Shown: piece after piece, positions 60,676 through 64,000 of the stretch
How the letters are laid out: the number at the start of each line of letters is the position of its first letter
How positions within the stretch are numbered: the first letter of the stretch is position 1
Source: a bacterium
GTDB taxonomy: Bacteria; UBA10199; 2-02-FULL-44-16; JAAZCA01
NCBI GenBank assembly: GCA_021810905.1
Contig: JAJZQH010000003.1
Location: 223,479-287,478, forward strand
DNA: 64,000 nucleotides
Direction: 5' to 3'
Made by a program: the position numbers and the translations under genes
The notes under the pieces: generated by a model
Databases searched by the model: none
What the model was told of the DNA's origin: nothing
What the model saw: only the letters and a program-made list of their open reading frames with translations

Positions 60676-60864
60676 CTATTTTGTTTCAGTGCCGTTGGAT
60701 TCGTGATCGTCGCCGCGGAAAGAGCGCTGGAAATTGCGGATTGCGGTGCCGAGCGAACGCCCAAGTTCGGGCAGCCGCCTTGTTCCAAAGATCAACGCAA
60801 CTACGAGCGCTATAAGCAGCAGCTCGCCAAAGCTGGGCCTTATGAAAGACATGGTGGAGAGCAT
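60676..60864 (-). CDS. tatA: Sec-independent translocase TatA
   Basis: The 62 residues have the short helix (SFGELLLIALVVALIFG), the hinge TRRLPELGRSLGTAIRNFQRS and an acidic tail. GGAGG precedes the ATG at 60864. First of the tatABC unit. Confidence 0.9.
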   Translation of the reverse strand: MLSTMSFIRPSFGELLLIALVVALIFGTRRLPELGRSLGTAIRNFQRSFRGDDHESNGTETK

Positions 60865-60885
60865 CTTACGCCTCCAAGGTTGTAA

Positions 60886-61311
60886 TTAATCGCACGGTTC
60901 CCCGTCGTCGCGCTGTCCTTCGCTGTGGCCGTCGTCGTCGCCTTCGTCGTCGTCATCGTGTTCGGACAAAGGCCCTGTCTTCTTTACTATCGAGAGATTG
61001 GAGATGTGTTCCTCGACCTTGTTTGCCTCTTCATCCAGGGCGTAGACCCTGGCTATCTTTTCGGCGATAGAATTCGTAACCGGAATGCTTCCGCCTGCGG
61101 ATAGCTGGGATGAATTGCTGATCTCCTCGCCGATGTCGTGGAGCAAGCGGTATTTTTCGAGCCGATTGCGGCGCACTGCGATATGCATCTTGGCTGCATT
61201 AGCAGTGGCCTCTGCCAGGTACTCGGCATCGCTCACGCCGGAGCGCAGGAGCTTCAGCCCCTCGTCGATAAGTTTGCGCGCCCTTGCCTGCATCTCTTCC
61301 CACTGCGGCAT
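60886..61311 (-). CDS. Coiled-coil protein with acidic tail, unknown function
   Basis: The start at 61311 (MPQWEEMQARARKLIDEGLK) follows GGGGGG; the earlier TTG frame is less likely. The 141 residues are helical throughout, with a C-terminal Asp/Glu/His stretch (SEHDDDDEGDDDGHSEG). No family is recognised. It sits 21 nt upstream of tatA and may be cotranscribed. Confidence 0.7.
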   Translation of the reverse strand: MPQWEEMQARARKLIDEGLKLLRSGVSDAEYLAEATANAAKMHIAVRRNRLEKYRLLHDIGEEISNSSQLSAGGSIPVTNSIAEKIARVYALDEEANKVEEHISNLSIVKKTGPLSEHDDDDEGDDDGHSEGQRDDGEPCD

Positions 61312-61371
61312 AAGCCCCCCTTTCAAGTAACAGCGCCAAACTATACGCCGCCTTTGAGGATGTCAAAATGC

Positions 61372-62265
61372 TTAATGCAGTTTGTTCCAGCAGCATCTTT
61401 TATACGGCTTGCCGCTGCCACAGGGACATTGGTCGTTGCGCCCGATCATCAGCGCGTCACGTGCGGCGCGCGGCTCCTCCGACGGAGCCTCCAGGCGCTG
61501 TCTTCCATCTTCGATGGCCCATCGTTCCTGGCGCCTTGAAATTTCGCTCGGTTCGTAGAAATCGAGCCAGTCCCTTATATACACATCCATGCCTACGCGA
61601 GGGGATGAGAGGTCCCGCGCTACGTCATCCGGCGTGAATGCAGCCCGGTAGTCCGAATACTGCCCCTGCCAGCGCTCCTCGGCCTGCGCGAGCGAGACGA
61701 GTTCGTTCCTGTAATCCGCGCGCCTGAAGTCGAGCAGCACGAACGCGGCGCTGCGCCTGGCGCCGTGCTCCTCGGTCTTGTCGCGGAGGATGCGGCCCAG
61801 GATCGACATGACCTCTTCTTCACGATTCGGAAAACGCAACGACTGCGAGCCAAGCGCGTCCATAGCTATGGAACGGGCGGACCACCCGGCGCTGCGATCG
61901 GAGACGACCGCGACGAGCGAGTTGAAGGAGATATCGCCCAGCGATCCCAATATCGAAGGCAGGTCCTCTGTGACCCATTCGTTATCATAGGCGTCCGACC
62001 ATCTGAGAGCTGCGAGCAACGGAACCAGGACCTCCTGCCCGCCTATCGCTCCGAGCGCATACGTCGCGTGCACCGGCGCCCACCATTCAGGGAGATCGGA
62101 GTTCCACAGACTGCGATCCATCGCTACCTCGGAGAGCGCCGGCGCCATCTCCTGGCCGCGGCGGATCGCTTCGTCGATCGCGGCGCGCGGAAGCCTGTCC
62201 TCCTGAGTGAAGAAGAGATCTATGAGCTCTTCGTTGTGAAGCCTTCTGTAATCGTGTGATGACAT
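61372..62265 (-). CDS. HEAT-repeat-like protein with SEC-C zinc motif
   Basis: The 297 residues comprise helical, HEAT-like repeats (about 60-200; APVHATYALGAIGGQEVLVP, GWSARSIAMDALGSQ) and the C-terminal SEC-C motif IGRNDQCPCGSGKPYKRCCW, a zinc-binding module (CxCGSGxxYKxCC). It resembles DUF1186-type proteins. Its ATG overlaps the TGA of the GIY-YIG gene (TGATG), so the two are coupled. Confidence 0.85.
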   Translation of the reverse strand: MSSHDYRRLHNEELIDLFFTQEDRLPRAAIDEAIRRGQEMAPALSEVAMDRSLWNSDLPEWWAPVHATYALGAIGGQEVLVPLLAALRWSDAYDNEWVTEDLPSILGSLGDISFNSLVAVVSDRSAGWSARSIAMDALGSQSLRFPNREEEVMSILGRILRDKTEEHGARRSAAFVLLDFRRADYRNELVSLAQAEERWQGQYSDYRAAFTPDDVARDLSSPRVGMDVYIRDWLDFYEPSEISRRQERWAIEDGRQRLEAPSEEPRAARDALMIGRNDQCPCGSGKPYKRCCWNKLH

Positions 62266-62540
62266 CAGTTCATCCTGTTCGTGCGCGTTTTTTTTGACGT
62301 GCGTATGAGGTGCATTTTGGCGTCTCGCGGCAGGTTCTTTATGCGCGCTTCTGCGCGCAACGCATCGGACTTGTCTACGGCCGGGATCGCCATCACGAGT
62401 TTCACCGGGCCACGGCCGCGCGTATAGCGCGCGCCGCGGCCCGCATTGTGAGCCGCGATGCGCGCATCCACGTCATTGGTGCTGCCGCAGTAGAGCGTTC
62501 CGTCGGAACACCTGACAATATAGACCCACCAGGTTTGCAC
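62265..62540 (-). CDS. GIY-YIG endonuclease-like protein
   Basis: The start is taken at GTG 62540 (VQTWWVYIVRCSDGTLYCGS), giving 91 residues, the usual size; an ATG 18 codons upstream lies inside a palindromic repeat. The GIY-YIG core VYIVRCSDGTLYCGSTND and the RxxxHN motif (DARIAAHNAGRGARYT) are present. Most such small proteins are of the YhbQ type and act on DNA. Coupled to the SEC-C gene downstream. Confidence 0.75.
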   Translation of the reverse strand: MQTWWVYIVRCSDGTLYCGSTNDVDARIAAHNAGRGARYTRGRGPVKLVMAIPAVDKSDALRAEARIKNLPRDAKMHLIRTSKKTRTNRMN

Positions 62541-62563
62541 TCGGGTTCCCGTCGTTCGTGGAT

Positions 62564-62635
62564 CGTGAATCGTGGTTCGTGGATCGTAACCCACTCAGGT
62601 TTTTGCGATCCACGAATCACGAACCACGATTCACG
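62564..62635. repeat. CGTGAATCGTGGTTCGTG inverted repeat
   Basis: The arms CGTGAATCGTGGTTCGTG (62564-62581) and CACGAACCACGATTCACG (62618-62635) pair perfectly over 18 bp. The repeat unit is related to the one inside the M42 gene. Confidence 0.8.
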
Positions 62636-62639
62636 GTCT

Positions 62640-63125
62640 TCAGTCACGGAAGTTAATAAACTGCAGGGGCAGATCGTAGCCCTTTGCCTTCACGAGCGCT
62701 ATGGCCTGCTGAAGATCGTCGCGCTTCTTTCCAGAGACCCGCACCTGATCTTCCTGGATCTGCGCCTGCACCTTGAGCTTTGCATCCTTTATCTGTTTCA
62801 CTATTTCGCGCGCTGTCTCAACGGGCACGCCCTGCTTGAGTTTTATCTCGCATTTGGCGAGCCCGCCGCCGGCCTCTTCCACCTTGCCGATATCGAGCGC
62901 ACGGCGGTCCAACTGGCGGCGCACGGCCTTCTCGATCACGATATCCACGAGCGACTTCATCTTAAACTCATCGTCGGCGACAAGGTTTATCTGCTTGTGA
63001 TCCCAGTCGATACGGCTCTTGCTCCCGCGGAAGTCAAAGCGCGTGGCGACCTCCTTGCGCGCCTGGTTCACGGCGTTATCGACCTCCTGCAGATCAAGCT
63101 TTGATACGATATCGAATGACGGCAT
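62640..63125 (-). CDS. yajQ: YajQ-family nucleotide-binding protein
   Basis: The 161 residues match YajQ: MPSFDIVSKLDLQEVDNAVN, ATRFDFRGSKSRI, the central region with KCEIKLKQGV and the end LPLQFINFRD. Members bind cyclic-di-GMP or RNA. AAGGGGG precedes the ATG at 63125. Confidence 0.95.
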   Translation of the reverse strand: MPSFDIVSKLDLQEVDNAVNQARKEVATRFDFRGSKSRIDWDHKQINLVADDEFKMKSLVDIVIEKAVRRQLDRRALDIGKVEEAGGGLAKCEIKLKQGVPVETAREIVKQIKDAKLKVQAQIQEDQVRVSGKKRDDLQQAIALVKAKGYDLPLQFINFRD

Positions 63126-63141
63126 GGAACCCCCTTCTGTT

Positions 63142-63285
63142 GCAGTCTGTACTTGAAGGCCTTTCGAGGCACGCCTTCGCCGCCTCAGACGCCGGCGGCT
63201 CGTCTGCCCTCCGGACGCCGCATCATTAGAGGCTTGGAAAGCGGCGTCCTCCGAGCACCTCGAAAGGCCTTCAAGTACAGACTGC
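63142..63285. repeat. 144-bp MITE-like element with perfect 28-bp terminal inverted repeats
   Basis: The arms GCAGTCTGTACTTGAAGGCC... (63142-63169) and ...GGCCTTCAAGTACAGACTGC (63258-63285) are exact complements. The inside has the extra pair GACGCCGC/GCGGCGTC. It lies 16 nt upstream of yajQ, so it could affect its transcription. Confidence 0.8.
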
Positions 63286-63385
63286 CGCGAGAAACGTCCA
63301 CATTTTTCGTATGCCGTGCAGTCCTGTCAATCCTCAGTTAGAGAAATCAGTTGTCACGCGGGATGTTACGGGTATCATCCGTCCA

Positions 63386-63784
63386 ATGTTCGAAGCAGCT
63401 AAAAAACTTTGGTGGAGGGCGGCGCTTCCGCTCACGCGAAGGGTGGGCAGATTACCCTTAGGAATATGGATAGTGTGGGCATGCCTCGCGTATGCATACG
63501 GAATATTTGCCTATAAGTTGTTCATATTAACGCGGTCGGTCGGAATTCAACTGATGTCCGGGATCGAAATCGCAATCACATGGGCGCTGCTTCTGCTCGC
63601 CGGGGCAGCGCTTGCGAGAAGGCGCCTGGTAGCCAGGATGCTCTGCGGCATGGCCATGACGCTCATGTTCATGCACTGCCTCTATCACTGGGACATCATA
63701 GGCATGACCCTCTCCATCATCACAATACCGTGCCTGCTGGCCAACCGCCGCTGGTTCTACGAGAAACTGCCGAATATATGGTGA
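63386..63784 (+). CDS. Small membrane protein of unknown function
   Basis: The start is taken at ATG 63386 (MFEAAKKLWWRAALPLTRRV); the earlier in-frame ATG at 63311 lies near the repeat. The 132 residues have about four membrane segments (LPLGIWIVWACLAYAYGIF, GIEIAITWALLLLAGAAL, MLCGMAMTLMFMHCLYHW, IIGMTLSIITIPCLL). No family is recognised. Confidence 0.65.
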   Translation: MFEAAKKLWWRAALPLTRRVGRLPLGIWIVWACLAYAYGIFAYKLFILTRSVGIQLMSGIEIAITWALLLLAGAALARRRLVARMLCGMAMTLMFMHCLYHWDIIGMTLSIITIPCLLANRRWFYEKLPNIW

Positions 63785-63937
63785 AACTCGTAAGGGATGC
63801 GTAGAACAGGCGACGCACATGGCGGGTCGCCGACTTGGAATCCGGCCCTGAGACCAAAAAAAGATGAGGCACCTAGAGCCGGAGCCGGGATTTCGGACAC
63901 GCACACGGGCACTTATAAGTGATGCCTTGCCGTTTGG

Positions 63938-64000
63938 TTAAGCTGCACTATGCAGCCTTGGTAACGATCCAAAATACACTTCATCCGGTGTCCTCCCGTC
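63938..64000 (-). mobile_element. End of an IS3-type transposase (runs off right edge)
   Basis: On the minus strand the frame DGRTPDEVYFGSLPRLHSAA-stop reads to 63938. The motif GRTPDEVYF is typical of the C-terminus of integrase-core transposases of the IS3 group. The IS end should lie in 63785-63937, where no gene or clear terminal repeat is seen. Confidence 0.55.

Noticed and set aside
60504..60788. Minus-strand frame of 94 codons between tatC and tatA
   Set aside because: It is out of frame with tatA and the mini-TatB, both of which have clear Tat signatures in the same DNA.

Overview
The window (about 57% GC overall) reads as a chromosomal segment of a Gram-negative bacterium of the old deltaproteobacterial type. 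Supporting genes are a TamB-like protein next to an Omp85 protein, Mpl, Tat, a bacterial Lon-like protease, hopanoid side-chain genes, a Myxococcus-type Cys-rich lipoprotein with thrombospondin type 3 repeats, outer-membrane barrels, F0 ATP synthase genes and a sigma-54-type promoter. I cannot place it below that level from sequence alone. No rRNA, tRNA or CRISPR array was seen.

Layout. 1-3.9 kb: edge of an unknown gene, dispersed inverted repeats and a large secreted glycosidase-like lipoprotein. 4-11.5 kb: envelope biogenesis (Mpl, TamB-like, Omp85 with about seven POTRA domains). 11.5-14.5 kb: a GbsR/MarR-type regulator coupled to a fusion of CDP-alcohol phosphatidyltransferase and a degenerate phosphodiesterase-like domain. 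14.7-24 kb: radical SAM protein, porin, response regulator, CHASE2 adenylate cyclase with a FecR-like partner, subtilase with an apparent free-standing prodomain. 24-28.3 kb: AT-richer patch with two AAA ATPases and an unknown lipoprotein. 28.4-39.5 kb: the most unusual block, six minus-strand genes of no recognised function. 39.5-46 kb: cytidine deaminase, OPT transporter, M42 peptidase, Lon-like protease. 46-49.4 kb: RDD and RNHCP proteins, repeats, F0 genes. 49.4-56.7 kb: hpnH, hpnG, adenine deaminase and envelope genes. 56.7-64 kb: a small sigma-54 unit (ComEA-like), a multidomain nucleoside kinase, tatABC, YajQ, and the edge of a transposase.

Candidate new system, 28.4-39.5 kb. Four of the six genes share a helical core (an aliphatic run, then EFAKxxxAxxxxNxA). 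Three proteins start MISAG without any Sec signal, and two end in MINPF. Three transcription units have the same promoter-like element, CCACGCAAC-N16-CGATAA, 50-70 nt before the start codon. A fourth copy (GCAAC-N16-CGATAA) precedes the unknown gene at the left edge. This looks like a dedicated regulon, possibly ECF-sigma driven, encoding a paralogous family of exported or surface proteins together with a barrel-like protein and a lipoprotein.

The window is also rich in small inverted-repeat (MITE-like) elements of several families. One supplies the ribosome binding site of the subtilase gene and another is inserted in frame in the M42 peptidase.
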